A DNA stretch of 64,000 bases from Psychrobacter sp. UBA5136 (GTDB lineage Bacteria; Pseudomonadota; Gammaproteobacteria; Pseudomonadales; Moraxellaceae), in assembly GCF_002414005.1 (NCBI RefSeq), contig NZ_DHYG01000063.1:1-64000 (forward strand), written 5' to 3'. Positions 33,407-40,930 of the stretch are shown piece after piece. The stretch's first letter is position 1. The number at the start of each line of letters is the position of its first letter. Both the position numbers and the translations under genes were made by a program. The notes under the pieces were generated by a model. It had not been told where the DNA came from and did not search any database. It saw only the letters and a list, made by a program, of their open reading frames with translations.

Positions 33407-34069
33407 TTACTCACTTTTATAATCAGGTTGCGCCTTTGCCATGTTCTTAATACTAAAGCGTTCATGCATCATGTGATAAAAACGGGCAAGATTTTCGCCG
33501 TGTTCATTTGGATTTACTTTTACGGCTTTGCCAAAATCTAAGCCTAAATAGAGCACGATATCGGCAAAACTTAACTGGCCACCAACCAAATACTCCTGCC
33601 CCTCTAAGGCGTTTTCAAAATACGACAGCGCTTTGACCCCGCGCGCGATGGACGGTGCCACAAACTCTGGCACTTGTTCAACACGCTGAGCCTTGGACGG
33701 ATGACTGTGCTGAAACGCGAGCATAAAGTTATACAAGACTTCAAACTCAGCAATACGGCGCATCGAGCATACTTGTGCCCGCTGTACCACATCATTGCCC
33801 ATCACCGAGCGCTCGCCATAGACACGGTCAAGATATTCGCACACAGCCTGTGAATCATTAAGCACCGTACCGTCATCCAAGGTTAAAACAGGGACCGTCT
33901 GCATCGGATTGATTTTGGTAAACTCAGCGGATTTTTGCTCATTAGCAGCAAAATCGATATCTACCACATCGATGTCATCCATATCGTCGACATCAATACC
34001 CTTTGAGGCTAATAAAATAAGCGCTTTACGTGGATTGGGCGCAGTACGGGTAACGTATAATTTTTTCAT
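33407..34069 (-). CDS. Glutathione S-transferase family protein
   Basis: Cytosolic GST fold. The N-terminal thioredoxin-like domain opens MKKLYVTRTAPNPRKALILLASKGI, has the cis-Pro in MQTVPVLTLDDGTVL and the glutathione-contact segment NDSQAVCEYLDRVYGE; the C-terminal helical domain includes EYLVGGQLSFADIVLYLGLDFG with the N-capping motif. Start taken at 34069 because AAGGAG lies 6 nt before it; the frame continues upstream without support. A run of Asp residues (DVDDMDDIDVVDID) is inserted where the first helix meets strand 2, unusual for a GST. Substrate unknown. A 1-Cys peroxiredoxin gene lies upstream on the same strand, separately terminated. Confidence 0.9.
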   Translation of the reverse strand: MKKLYVTRTAPNPRKALILLASKGIDVDDMDDIDVVDIDFAANEQKSAEFTKINPMQTVPVLTLDDGTVLNDSQAVCEYLDRVYGERSVMGNDVVQRAQVCSMRRIAEFEVLYNFMLAFQHSHPSKAQRVEQVPEFVAPSIARGVKALSYFENALEGQEYLVGGQLSFADIVLYLGLDFGKAVKVNPNEHGENLARFYHMMHERFSIKNMAKAQPDYKSE

Positions 34070-34254
34070 GACAAACTCCTTGTAAGATGGTCTCAAAAGC
34101 GGCTCAGCGCTGATAGATTTTATGATGATTATGGCATTAACGCGTATGGATAAGGTTATAGATATGCTGTTTAATAGTCATAGACTGCTTTTGCCATCAT
34201 AGCAAAACCTTATCAAACGTGCTCTTTTAATAACAAAATGAACTGTAAAAAGCG

Positions 34255-34291
34255 AAAAAACAAAAGCCCCATAACTTGACGTTATAGGGCT
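34255..34291 (-). terminator. Terminator after the peroxiredoxin gene
   Basis: AGCCCTATAAC (read leftward from 34291) pairs with GTTATGGGGCT, loop GTCAA, followed by TTTTGTTTTTT. Confidence 0.8.
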
Positions 34292-34344
34292 CACTGCTTT
34301 TAAATAACTGCTTTAATCAACTGCATCAGTAAAACACGTTCAAT

Positions 34345-34983
34345 TTATTTATTAGGTGCAGGGGTGGTGCGTAAATATGGCTTAACTTCGGTATGACCTT
34401 TAGGATAATTGGCGGCGATATCTTCATTTTTCACGCTTGGTGGAATGATAACGTCATCGCCTTCTTTCCAATCAACTGGCGTTGCGACATTATACTCATC
34501 AGACAATTGCATCGCATCGATAACACGGACGATTTCATCGAAGTTACGGCCACAGCTGGCTGGATAAGTCAGGGTTAAGCGTACTTTTTTGTTTGGATCA
34601 ATGATAAACACACTTCTGACCGTCGCGGTATTGTCGGCATTTGGATGAATCATGTCATAAAGATCGGCCACTTTACGATCTGAATCGGCAATGATAGGGA
34701 AGTTAACAGCGGTGCCTTGGGTTTCTTCAATATCCTTTGCCCAGCCTTTGTGATCTTCTAAGCCATCGACAGATAACGCGATTGCTTTTACATTGCGCTT
34801 TTGGAACTCGCCGCCCAATGCTGCGGTACGGCCAAGCTCAGTGGTACATACTGGCGTATAATCTGCAGGATGCGAGAATAATACTACCCAGCTGTCCCCT
34901 GCCCAATCATAAAAATTAATATCACCTTCGGTGGTTGAGGCGTCAAAATTTGGTGCGGTATCACCCAAACGTAAATGTGCCAT
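34345..34983 (-). CDS. 1-Cys peroxiredoxin (Prx6 type)
   Basis: Cytoplasmic thiol peroxidase. The peroxidatic Cys46 is in FSHPADYTPVCTTELGR; the conserved Arg of the site is in the RSVFIIDPNKKVRLTLTYPASCGRN stretch. Length 212 and the long C-terminal arm (WKEGDDVIIPPSV, YPKGHTEVKPYLRTTP) identify the Prx6 subfamily rather than AhpC. No second Cys is placed as a classical resolving residue, consistent with the 1-Cys mechanism. AAGGA precedes the ATG by 7 nt. Upstream lies a four-unit 16-bp repeat. Confidence 0.94.
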   Translation of the reverse strand: MAHLRLGDTAPNFDASTTEGDINFYDWAGDSWVVLFSHPADYTPVCTTELGRTAALGGEFQKRNVKAIALSVDGLEDHKGWAKDIEETQGTAVNFPIIADSDRKVADLYDMIHPNADNTATVRSVFIIDPNKKVRLTLTYPASCGRNFDEIVRVIDAMQLSDEYNVATPVDWKEGDDVIIPPSVKNEDIAANYPKGHTEVKPYLRTTPAPNK

Positions 34984-35055
34984 GCTTCATTCCTTATTTA
35001 TGATTTATGTTAGTAATGAGCCCTGAGACCTAAAAGTATCCATGCGCTCTATTGT

Positions 35056-35119
35056 TATAAACGTACCTAGTTATAAATGTACCTAGCTATAAACGTACCT
35101 AGCTACCAACGTACTTGGT
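35056..35119. repeat. 16-bp tandem repeat, 4 units, upstream of the peroxiredoxin
   Basis: Units at 35056, 35072, 35088 and 35104: TATAAACGTACCTAGT, TATAAATGTACCTAGC, TATAAACGTACCTAGC, TACCAACGTACTTGGT. They lie 73-136 bp before the peroxiredoxin start, in a 307-bp spacer where I see nothing else. Confidence 0.9.
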
Positions 35120-35290
35120 CAATACTACACAATAACTTAAAGTACGTCAGCTAAAATTCTCTTCCATCTTAGCAAACTGGTTATGAATGTCTTGTGATGG
35201 ATTGTAATGCGCTTATGCCGTTTATTACTAAGTAATTTAACATGAGAATATGTGCTTATTGGGTGATTAAACGGCAACGCTCAAAGATTA

Positions 35291-36040
35291 TCAGATCACC
35301 ATTCCCGAGTCCCATAAGCAAAACTCGCCGAATTTACCACGTTTGCTAGTACCGCCAGCGGCGCGTCCTGCATCCGTTAATACGAGCTCGCCGTCTTGCT
35401 CTTGTAAATAGCCAACAGCGAGTAACTTATCATTTAACTCTTGTGTCTTTAAGCCTAAATCTTTGGCAAGCTTTGCAGTTGTCAGCTTCGAATAATTAGG
35501 CGTTTCGTTAGAATTAACAGTAGTTTTTGCAGCAGGGCTTTGAGATGAGGTATTAGCATTGATCGTATTGTCTGAACTACTTTCGGACTCAGTTACTTTC
35601 TCAAGCGACATACGCACTTCATCACTGATACGAATAATACGCTGGGCTTCTTCATACGTATCCGCATAGAGCTTGGCGTCTTCATTGCGGTAAATCAGTA
35701 CGCCCATCTCATTATTATTGACTTGGCTAAATTCATAAAGATTTAAACTGGTAATAATGCATTCATTTTCGTTAAGGTAGCATTTGGCATGTAAATTCTT
35801 ACAAAAGCTGGTACGAATAAAGGTTAAATTTTTAAGCCAATTTATTTCTTCAGGGTGCAAGTCATTTTTACCGTAAACGATTCTAATATCAATTTTTAGA
35901 CGATTGCGGTCTTCTAGTAGCTCTTTAATACGCTCATTCAGCTTTAGATACGGGCTAATGATAATCAACCTGTCAGACGCATTTTTAATCAATTCTTCTA
36001 AATGATAAGTCGTGCCACTACTGTTTAAAAACTTTGCCAT
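35291..36040 (-). CDS. PLD-like protein with C-terminal helical domain
   Basis: A 249-residue protein. Residues 1-145 resemble a phospholipase D-like domain with one HKD-type motif: HAKCYLNE, then SLNLYEF. In the canonical HxK(x4)D(x6)GSxxN the Asp position is Glu here and the Gly is Thr. Single-motif PLD proteins usually dimerise to form the site; they include nucleases as well as lipases. A 45-residue S/N/T-rich linker leads to a C-terminal part (LTTAKLAKDLGLKTQELNDKLLAVGYLQ) that looks like a small DNA-binding helical module seen at the C-terminus of phage antirepressors. No signal peptide. Function unknown; a nuclease or regulator is conceivable. The IS607-type element is immediately upstream. 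Confidence 0.75.
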   Translation of the reverse strand: MAKFLNSSGTTYHLEELIKNASDRLIIISPYLKLNERIKELLEDRNRLKIDIRIVYGKNDLHPEEINWLKNLTFIRTSFCKNLHAKCYLNENECIITSLNLYEFSQVNNNEMGVLIYRNEDAKLYADTYEEAQRIIRISDEVRMSLEKVTESESSSDNTINANTSSQSPAAKTTVNSNETPNYSKLTTAKLAKDLGLKTQELNDKLLAVGYLQEQDGELVLTDAGRAAGGTSKRGKFGEFCLWDSGMVI

Positions 36041-36065
36041 TTAACTGCCGTTCCAAAAATCTTAC

Positions 36066-36102
36066 TCAAACCTAGCCAATATTGACTATTAGATAGGTTT
36101 GA
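36066..36102. repeat. Inverted repeat between PLD-like gene and IS607 element
   Basis: TCAAACCTA (36066-36074) and TAGGTTTGA (36094-36102) are perfect 9-bp arms with a 19-bp spacer, 26-62 bp upstream of the PLD-like start. A related AGGTAGGTTTG stands at 38027-38037 beyond the other side of the element, so this may mark the element's right end. It could instead be an operator. Confidence 0.5.
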
Positions 36103-36180
36103 CGTTTTCTTTCTGCTTCATTGTCACGCGCTATTTCTCATTTGAGATTTAGACTGACCACGACTCCACAGACTTTTTTA

Positions 36181-36206
36181 ATTGGCGATGGAACTCACCG
36201 TCCAAT
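36181..36206 (-). ncRNA. Candidate TnpB guide-RNA hairpin at the IS607 right end
   Basis: Read leftward, ATTGG-A-CGGTG-AGTTC-CATCG-CCAAT forms a 10-bp stem with one G-U pair and one bulge, starting 9 nt past the tnpB stop. TnpB guide (omega/reRNA) RNAs are made from this part of the element. The hairpin is seen; its identity is inferred from family knowledge. Confidence 0.45.
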
Positions 36207-36214
36207 AAACAGGA

Positions 36215-37369
36215 TTATGCAGCTGTTAAAATAACAGTCGCGTTATTTAAAATATTGATGCTGGCGTTGAGGTCACGGTCATGAGAAACCTGACAGTTAG
36301 GGCACAACCACTCACGCATTTTCAATGTTAGCTCATCTTTACCAAGGATATGATTGCAGTTTGAACAGGTTTTTGAGCTTGGGTAGAAGGGTCCGACTGA
36401 TTTCACAACCTTGCCTTGCTCAGTGGCTTTGTAGATAAGCTGTCGCTTAAACTCAAAGAAACCCAAGTCACTGATAGCTCTTGATAGCCGCCTGTTCTTA
36501 ACCATACCTTTGACATTCAAATCCTCAATCGCAATCACATCGAACTCATTAACCAGACTTGTTGTGATTTGATGGAGAGAATCTTGCCTAATACACCTGA
36601 TCTTATAGTGCAAACGAGAGAGCTTGGTTTTCGCTTTTTCTCTGTTTTTACTGCCTTTTTTAGTGCGACTGAGCGCTTTGTTTAGCGTTCTTAGTTTTTT
36701 AAGGTTTGCTTGAAGTGGTTTTGGCGCTTTAATTTTAGTGCCGTCTGATAAAACCAGTAAGTCGGTAATACCAAGATCAACACCAACGCTTTTACCTGTC
36801 TTTTTAGTAGGAATTACAGCTTTTTGTATTTCAACAGCCACACTAACAAACCACTTACCGCCACGTTTAGAGATGGTGGCTGACATGATCTTGCCGTCAA
36901 AACGTAAAGCTTCTTTTAAGCGAACCCAGCCCAAGTTTGGGATACGAATGGATTTACCTTTAATGGCAAATTGGTCGTTGGATAAACTGAATCTATCGTC
37001 ACGGCCTTTTTTACGAGCGGTTGGGTATTTCGCTAAGCCTTTAAAGAAGTTGTTATAAGCATCACCCAACTGCATGATTGCCGCCTGCGGAGCGCATTTG
37101 GTCACTTTCAGCATATAGGGGAATAATTCACGCTTAATGGCGTTCAATTCGCGTCTGAGCTTCGCCTGTGAGGGCTTGTTTAGATTTTTAGTATCAACCT
37201 CAACGCCTGCGGCCAAACACGCATCACGGTACGCTTTGTCAAGCGCATACTGCCGCTGCCACTCATGCAAAGCCCAGTTGTAGGCTTTTCTCGCCACGCC
37301 ACAAGCACGAGCAAGGTGATTTGCCTGTACGTTGTTTGGCTTGAGTTCGATAATGTGTCCACGGATCAT
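36215..37369 (-). CDS. tnpB: RNA-guided endonuclease TnpB (IS607 type)
   Basis: TnpB cuts DNA guided by an RNA from the element's own right end and helps the element persist; it is the ancestor group of Cas12. The split RuvC-like site is complete: Asp in SVGVDLGITDLLVLSDG, Glu in FDVIAIEDLNVKGMVKN, and Asp in SHDRDLNASINI. A zinc ribbon is formed by CSNC and CPNC. The N-terminal OrfB_IS605 helix-turn-helix region (ACGVARKAYNWALHEW) is present. 384 residues, full length. The ATG overlaps the tnpA stop (ATGA), so the two are translationally coupled. Confidence 0.95.
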   Translation of the reverse strand: MIRGHIIELKPNNVQANHLARACGVARKAYNWALHEWQRQYALDKAYRDACLAAGVEVDTKNLNKPSQAKLRRELNAIKRELFPYMLKVTKCAPQAAIMQLGDAYNNFFKGLAKYPTARKKGRDDRFSLSNDQFAIKGKSIRIPNLGWVRLKEALRFDGKIMSATISKRGGKWFVSVAVEIQKAVIPTKKTGKSVGVDLGITDLLVLSDGTKIKAPKPLQANLKKLRTLNKALSRTKKGSKNREKAKTKLSRLHYKIRCIRQDSLHQITTSLVNEFDVIAIEDLNVKGMVKNRRLSRAISDLGFFEFKRQLIYKATEQGKVVKSVGPFYPSSKTCSNCNHILGKDELTLKMREWLCPNCQVSHDRDLNASINILNNATVILTAA

Positions 37370-37977
37370 AATGCTTTTTTAACCGCCTCTATTAATTGTT
37401 GGTTTTTCTTGCTGCGAGAGCCGTATAGCCTCGCTGAAAATACGGTGATAATCTCCAATACATCTTGGGCTAATTCTTGCTCAAAACTCAACTCTTCACC
37501 TTGATTGATTATTACCACTTCAACGTCACGAGCCTCACACAACATGAAAACCAGTTCTGCACCAAATCGTAAAAGCCTGTCTTTATGGGTAATTACCAGC
37601 CGTTCAATTTTATTACTCAGTATGTCATCAAGCAGGTTTTTTAAGCCTGTCTTTTTATAATTCATTCCACTACCAAGATCGGTAATCGTCTCAAAAGTCC
37701 AGCCTTGCCTGGCACAATAAAGTTCCAAAACTTGAGACTGGCGAAGTAAGTCGTCTTTTTGATCACGACTCGACACACGAGCATAAGCAATGGTTTTTCG
37801 GTCTAATTTAGGTGGTGTATTCAAGGAATGCGGTCTGATTTCACTTAAATCATATCGCCTATGCCCGTTTTCGGTTCGCTTGGCGACTAACGTACCATCC
37901 TCATCCCAACGTCTTAATGTGGATTGAGCAACCCCGAAATGTTTGGCAGCCTCCCCAATACTAACCAGTTTCCCCAT
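37366..37977 (-). CDS. tnpA: IS607-family serine recombinase TnpA
   Basis: Transposase of the serine-recombinase class. The N-terminal MerR-like HTH (VSIGEAAKHFGVAQSTLRRWDEDGTL, RTENGHRRYDLSEI) precedes the catalytic domain, with the nucleophile Ser in IAYARVSSRDQKDDL and the conserved RLVITHKDRLLRFG. 203 residues, normal for IS607. A 14-bp perfect palindrome lies 11 bp upstream of the start codon, in its promoter or leader. Confidence 0.95.
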   Translation of the reverse strand: MGKLVSIGEAAKHFGVAQSTLRRWDEDGTLVAKRTENGHRRYDLSEIRPHSLNTPPKLDRKTIAYARVSSRDQKDDLLRQSQVLELYCARQGWTFETITDLGSGMNYKKTGLKNLLDDILSNKIERLVITHKDRLLRFGAELVFMLCEARDVEVVIINQGEELSFEQELAQDVLEIITVFSARLYGSRSKKNQQLIEAVKKAL

Positions 37978-37987
37978 AACTTGCTCT

Positions 37988-38020
37988 CTATATTATAGAT
38001 ATAATCTATCTATAATATAG
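37988..38020. promoter_or_regulatory. 14-bp perfect inverted repeat upstream of IS607 tnpA
   Basis: CTATATTATAGATA (37988-38001) and TATCTATAATATAG (38007-38020) are perfect arms around TAATC. Sited just before tnpA, whose product carries a MerR-like HTH; a recombinase-binding site and autoregulatory operator is a reasonable inference. TATAAT-like sequences inside it may also form the -10 region. Confidence 0.6.
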
Positions 38021-38100
38021 TAATAAATAGGTAGGTTTGTATATGTTTTATTTAACTGTTTGCAACCCTCACCCTCTATTATTAAAATCCATACTTATAC

Positions 38101-38134
38101 AAAAAAGCCCATCCCTAGCGTACTAGAAATGGGC
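38101..38134 (-). terminator. Rho-independent terminator of glnS
   Basis: Read leftward, GCCCATTTCTAG pairs with CTAGGGATGGGC (one mismatch) and is followed by TTTTTT. It lies past the structured repeat in the glnS 3' region; the IS607 element begins just beyond. Confidence 0.85.
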
Positions 38135-38202
38135 GAATTTGCAAACTACTATTGTTCAGTAATGTCTTAAATACTGGTTCAAAACAGAATCGATAAATCA
38201 AT

Positions 38203-38287
38203 AACGATGTGCGCCTGATATAAATTTTCCTTGCTTGCTGTTATCACAGAGGCTACGAAAAATTCATCTCAGCCGCACTGTATCGTT
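38203..38287 (-). repeat. Structured 3'-UTR repeat, copy B (glnS)
   Basis: Paired arms: AACGAT (38203-38208) with ATCGTT (38282-38287), GTGCG (38209-38213) with CGCAC (38274-38278), CTGA (38215-38218) with TCAG (38269-38272), and AATTTT (38223-38228) with AAAATT (38259-38264). The apical sequence CCTTGCTTGCTG...CAGAGGCT is shared with the copy at 14508-14579, while the arms differ. It begins 37 bp past the glnS stop. Confidence 0.85.
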
Positions 38288-38324
38288 AATGTGAGTTCAC
38301 TATAGTAGAACCAGTAGCCATAAT

Positions 38325-40064
38325 TTAAGCCGGCTTATAGCTATCACGTAAGCTCACGATTTGATTAAATACGGGCTTGTCACTGCTGTGATCTTTACTA
38401 TCGGCAATAAAGTAGCCCTCACGCTCAAACTGAAAGCGCGTACCAGCATCTGCATTTGCCAATGACGGCTCAACCACGGCATCGAGCTCAGTCAATGAAT
38501 TAGGATTTAGGGCTTGATGGACGTCGGCAACGCTGCCTGGATCTTCAGCACTAAATAGTTGCTCATACATACGCACGGTCGCGGGCACGCCTTGGCTTGC
38601 TGATACCCAATGAATCACACCTTTAACCTTACGGCCTTCAGGGTTGTTGCCTAGGGTTGCCGGATCAATCGTTGCTTTAAGCTCAACCACATTGCCTGCG
38701 TCATCTAGCACATGCTCGGTCACTGCCAAGACATAGGTATTACGCAGGCGAATCTCATTTTTTTCTGGCGACAAGCGCTTATAACCTGCTGGCGGTTCAA
38801 TCTCATAATCGCCTTGGTCAATATAAAGGGTTTCGGTAAACGGAATCTCGCGCTCGCCCATATCGACATTTGGATGGTTTGGCTGCGTGAGCCATAAAGT
38901 CTGTGCGTTCTCATCCCAGCGCGCATTGACGCTATCGGCTTTTTGTGACTCCCAACTGCTAACCGCATCGCTAAAGTTGGTAATCGTTACTTTTAACGGC
39001 TTAAGCACCGCCATCCCGCGCGCCGTCGTCGTCTCTAGCGACTGACGAATGCTAAATTCTAACAGGCGAAAATCAACGACGCTGTCCACTTTGGTTACGC
39101 CAACACGCTCACTAAAGTCGCGTAAACCCTCAGGCGTATAGCCACGGCGACGCATGCCAGCGATGGTCGGCATACGCGGATCATCCCAACCGCTAACGAT
39201 ACCTTCGTCGACCAGCTGCTTTAATTTGCGTTTACTGGTCAATGTATAATCAACATTTAGGCGGCTAAACTCGTATTGATGCGGCGGTACATCAAAGCCA
39301 ATTTTTTCAACAACCCAATCATAAAAGGGACGATGATCCTCAAACTCTAAGGTACACAGTGAATGAGTAATGCCTTCGAGCGCATCAGAGAGCGGATGGG
39401 CAAAATCATACATTGGATAAATACACCATTTATCACCCGTTTGATGATGAGCTTGATGCATCACGCGGTAAATGACCGGGTCACGCATGTTCATATTTGG
39501 GCTTGCCATATCAATCTTGGCACGCAGCACCGCTTGTCCTTCGGCAAACTTGCCTTCTTTCATGTCATTAAAAAGCTTTAAGTTTTCTTCGACACTGGCA
39601 TCACGCTGCGGCGAAGGCGTGCCAGCTTCATTAAATGAACCACGGTTATCGCGGATTTGCTCAGGCGTTTGCAAGTCTACATAAGCATCGCCTTGTTCAA
39701 TCAATTGCACGGCCCACGCATACAACTGATCAAAGTAGCTTGACGCATGGTGTGCATTCCCTGCCCATTCAAAGCCAAGCCATTTCACATCATTTTCAAT
39801 ATTGTCAATGTAATCTTGCTTTTCTGCGGTTGGGTTGGTGTCATCAAAGCGCAGATTACAAACACCGCCAAATTCTTTAGCCACGCCAAAGTTTAGGCAA
39901 ATAGATTTGACATGACCTAGATGCAAGTAGCCGTTTGGCTCTGGCGGAAAACGCGTCACGATTTGCGGGTATTTTTGCGCCTTGACATCGTCGCGAATGA
40001 TATTACGAATAAAATCGTTTTTTTGTTCGTCTTTTTGTACATTATTGCTTGAGTGCTCACTCAT
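38325..40064 (-). CDS. glnS: Glutaminyl-tRNA synthetase
   Basis: Class I aminoacyl-tRNA synthetase charging tRNA-Gln. The HIGH-type motif is RFPPEPNGYLHLGHVKSI, and the KMSKS-type loop is YTLTSKRKLKQLVDEG. The catalytic core shows LRFDDTNPTAEK and the C-terminal beta-barrel anticodon-binding domains follow (DYEIEPPAGYKRLSPEKNEIRLR in part). 579 residues, within range. AGGAG lies 9 nt before the chosen ATG; a four-codon out-of-frame ATG (ATG AGT AAT GAG TGA) overlaps the start region. Confidence 0.97.
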   Translation of the reverse strand: MSEHSSNNVQKDEQKNDFIRNIIRDDVKAQKYPQIVTRFPPEPNGYLHLGHVKSICLNFGVAKEFGGVCNLRFDDTNPTAEKQDYIDNIENDVKWLGFEWAGNAHHASSYFDQLYAWAVQLIEQGDAYVDLQTPEQIRDNRGSFNEAGTPSPQRDASVEENLKLFNDMKEGKFAEGQAVLRAKIDMASPNMNMRDPVIYRVMHQAHHQTGDKWCIYPMYDFAHPLSDALEGITHSLCTLEFEDHRPFYDWVVEKIGFDVPPHQYEFSRLNVDYTLTSKRKLKQLVDEGIVSGWDDPRMPTIAGMRRRGYTPEGLRDFSERVGVTKVDSVVDFRLLEFSIRQSLETTTARGMAVLKPLKVTITNFSDAVSSWESQKADSVNARWDENAQTLWLTQPNHPNVDMGEREIPFTETLYIDQGDYEIEPPAGYKRLSPEKNEIRLRNTYVLAVTEHVLDDAGNVVELKATIDPATLGNNPEGRKVKGVIHWVSASQGVPATVRMYEQLFSAEDPGSVADVHQALNPNSLTELDAVVEPSLANADAGTRFQFEREGYFIADSKDHSSDKPVFNQIVSLRDSYKPA

Positions 40065-40261
40065 TACTCATTGCTCCTAGCGCAAATTTTCAGTGTATAA
40101 CGCGCGTCATTACGCTTTATAGAAGGTTCAAATTAATAAAGTTAAAATAATCAATCAAAAATCGCTGATAAAAGATAAAGTTGCGTTATTCTATCAGCTT
40201 TTGCAAAGGCATTAACAGCCTGATACATGACAGACGACAAAAAAGCCGTTAGACTAGCCAT

Positions 40262-40291
40262 AACTTTTTAGTCACCAACTTTTCAGCCACC
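40262..40291. repeat. 15-bp tandem duplication upstream of ppiB
   Basis: AACTTTTTAGTCACC (40262-40276) followed by AACTTTTCAGCCACC (40277-40291), 13 of 15 identical, then a partial third unit (ACTTAACAGCG). It lies 46-76 bp upstream of the ppiB start. Confidence 0.75.
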
Positions 40292-40337
40292 ACTTAACAG
40301 CGTCATTTTAGGCGCTATAATTAAAAAGGAATATCAC

Positions 40338-40853
40338 ATGGTAGACATGCCACCAGTAGTCGAACTTGACACCAACATGGGTGCGATCGTTATCGAACTC
40401 AATGAAGAAAAAGCGCCAAAAACGGTCGAAAACTTTTTAAACTATGTCAAATCTGGTCATTACGACGGTACGATTTTTCATCGCATTATCGACGGCTTTA
40501 TGATTCAAGGCGGCGGCATGGACGCTGATATGAAAGAAAAAGCAACCAACGCGCCCATTGAAAACGAAGCGGACAATGGCTTAAAAAATGATAAAGGCAC
40601 CATTGCAATGGCGCGTACGCAAGACCCGCATTCAGCGACCAGCCAGTTTTTTATTAACGTGAAAGACAACGACTTCCTAAACCACACTGGCAAAAACATG
40701 CAAGGTTGGGGCTACACCGTATTTGGTAAAGTCACCAGCGGTATGGACGTCATCGACAAAATGCGCAGCGTTCCTACTGGTCGCTTTGGCATGCATGCTG
40801 ACGTGCCAAAAGAGCCAGTGGTGATTAACTCAGCGACTATCGTTTCTCAGTAA
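40338..40853 (+). CDS. ppiB: Peptidyl-prolyl cis-trans isomerase (cyclophilin)
   Basis: Cytoplasmic cyclophilin speeding proline isomerisation during folding. Active-site Arg and Phe in FHRIIDGFMIQGGG, then GTIAMARTQDPHSATSQFFINVKDNDFLN, and GYTVFGKVTSGMDVIDKM. No signal peptide, hence PpiB rather than periplasmic PpiA. 171 residues, standard. AAGGA lies 7 nt before the ATG. lpxH follows after 77 bp on the same strand, as in many gammaproteobacteria; they share a terminator downstream. Confidence 0.96.
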   Translation: MVDMPPVVELDTNMGAIVIELNEEKAPKTVENFLNYVKSGHYDGTIFHRIIDGFMIQGGGMDADMKEKATNAPIENEADNGLKNDKGTIAMARTQDPHSATSQFFINVKDNDFLNHTGKNMQGWGYTVFGKVTSGMDVIDKMRSVPTGRFGMHADVPKEPVVINSATIVSQ

Positions 40854-40930
40854 TCTTTTCTTTATGAAAAGATAGTTACCAAATAAGCGTGCTTAACAAA
40901 GCTTATGAGACGTCACGAGGATAAAGATAC

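Larger units (their letters stand above)
36100..38040 (-). mobile_element. IS607-family element (serine recombinase + TnpB)
   Basis: A serine recombinase (tnpA) with an N-terminal MerR-like HTH overlaps a tnpB gene by four bases, the hallmark of IS607. Exact ends are not determined: IS607 elements have no clear terminal repeats and make no target duplication. I place it between the PLD-like gene and the glnS terminator at 38101-38134. It appears intact. Confidence 0.85.

Noticed and set aside
33281..33541. 86-codon + strand ORF
   Set aside because: It covers the GST terminator and the antisense of the GST end; composition is not protein-like.
35041..35130. CRISPR array as explanation of the 16-bp repeats
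   Set aside because: Units are directly adjacent without spacers, too short, and no cas genes are present.
36066..38037. TAGGTTTG at both sides as a target-site duplication of the IS607 element
   Set aside because: IS607 elements do not make target duplications and flanking bases do not extend the match, so I keep it only as a possible end or binding site.
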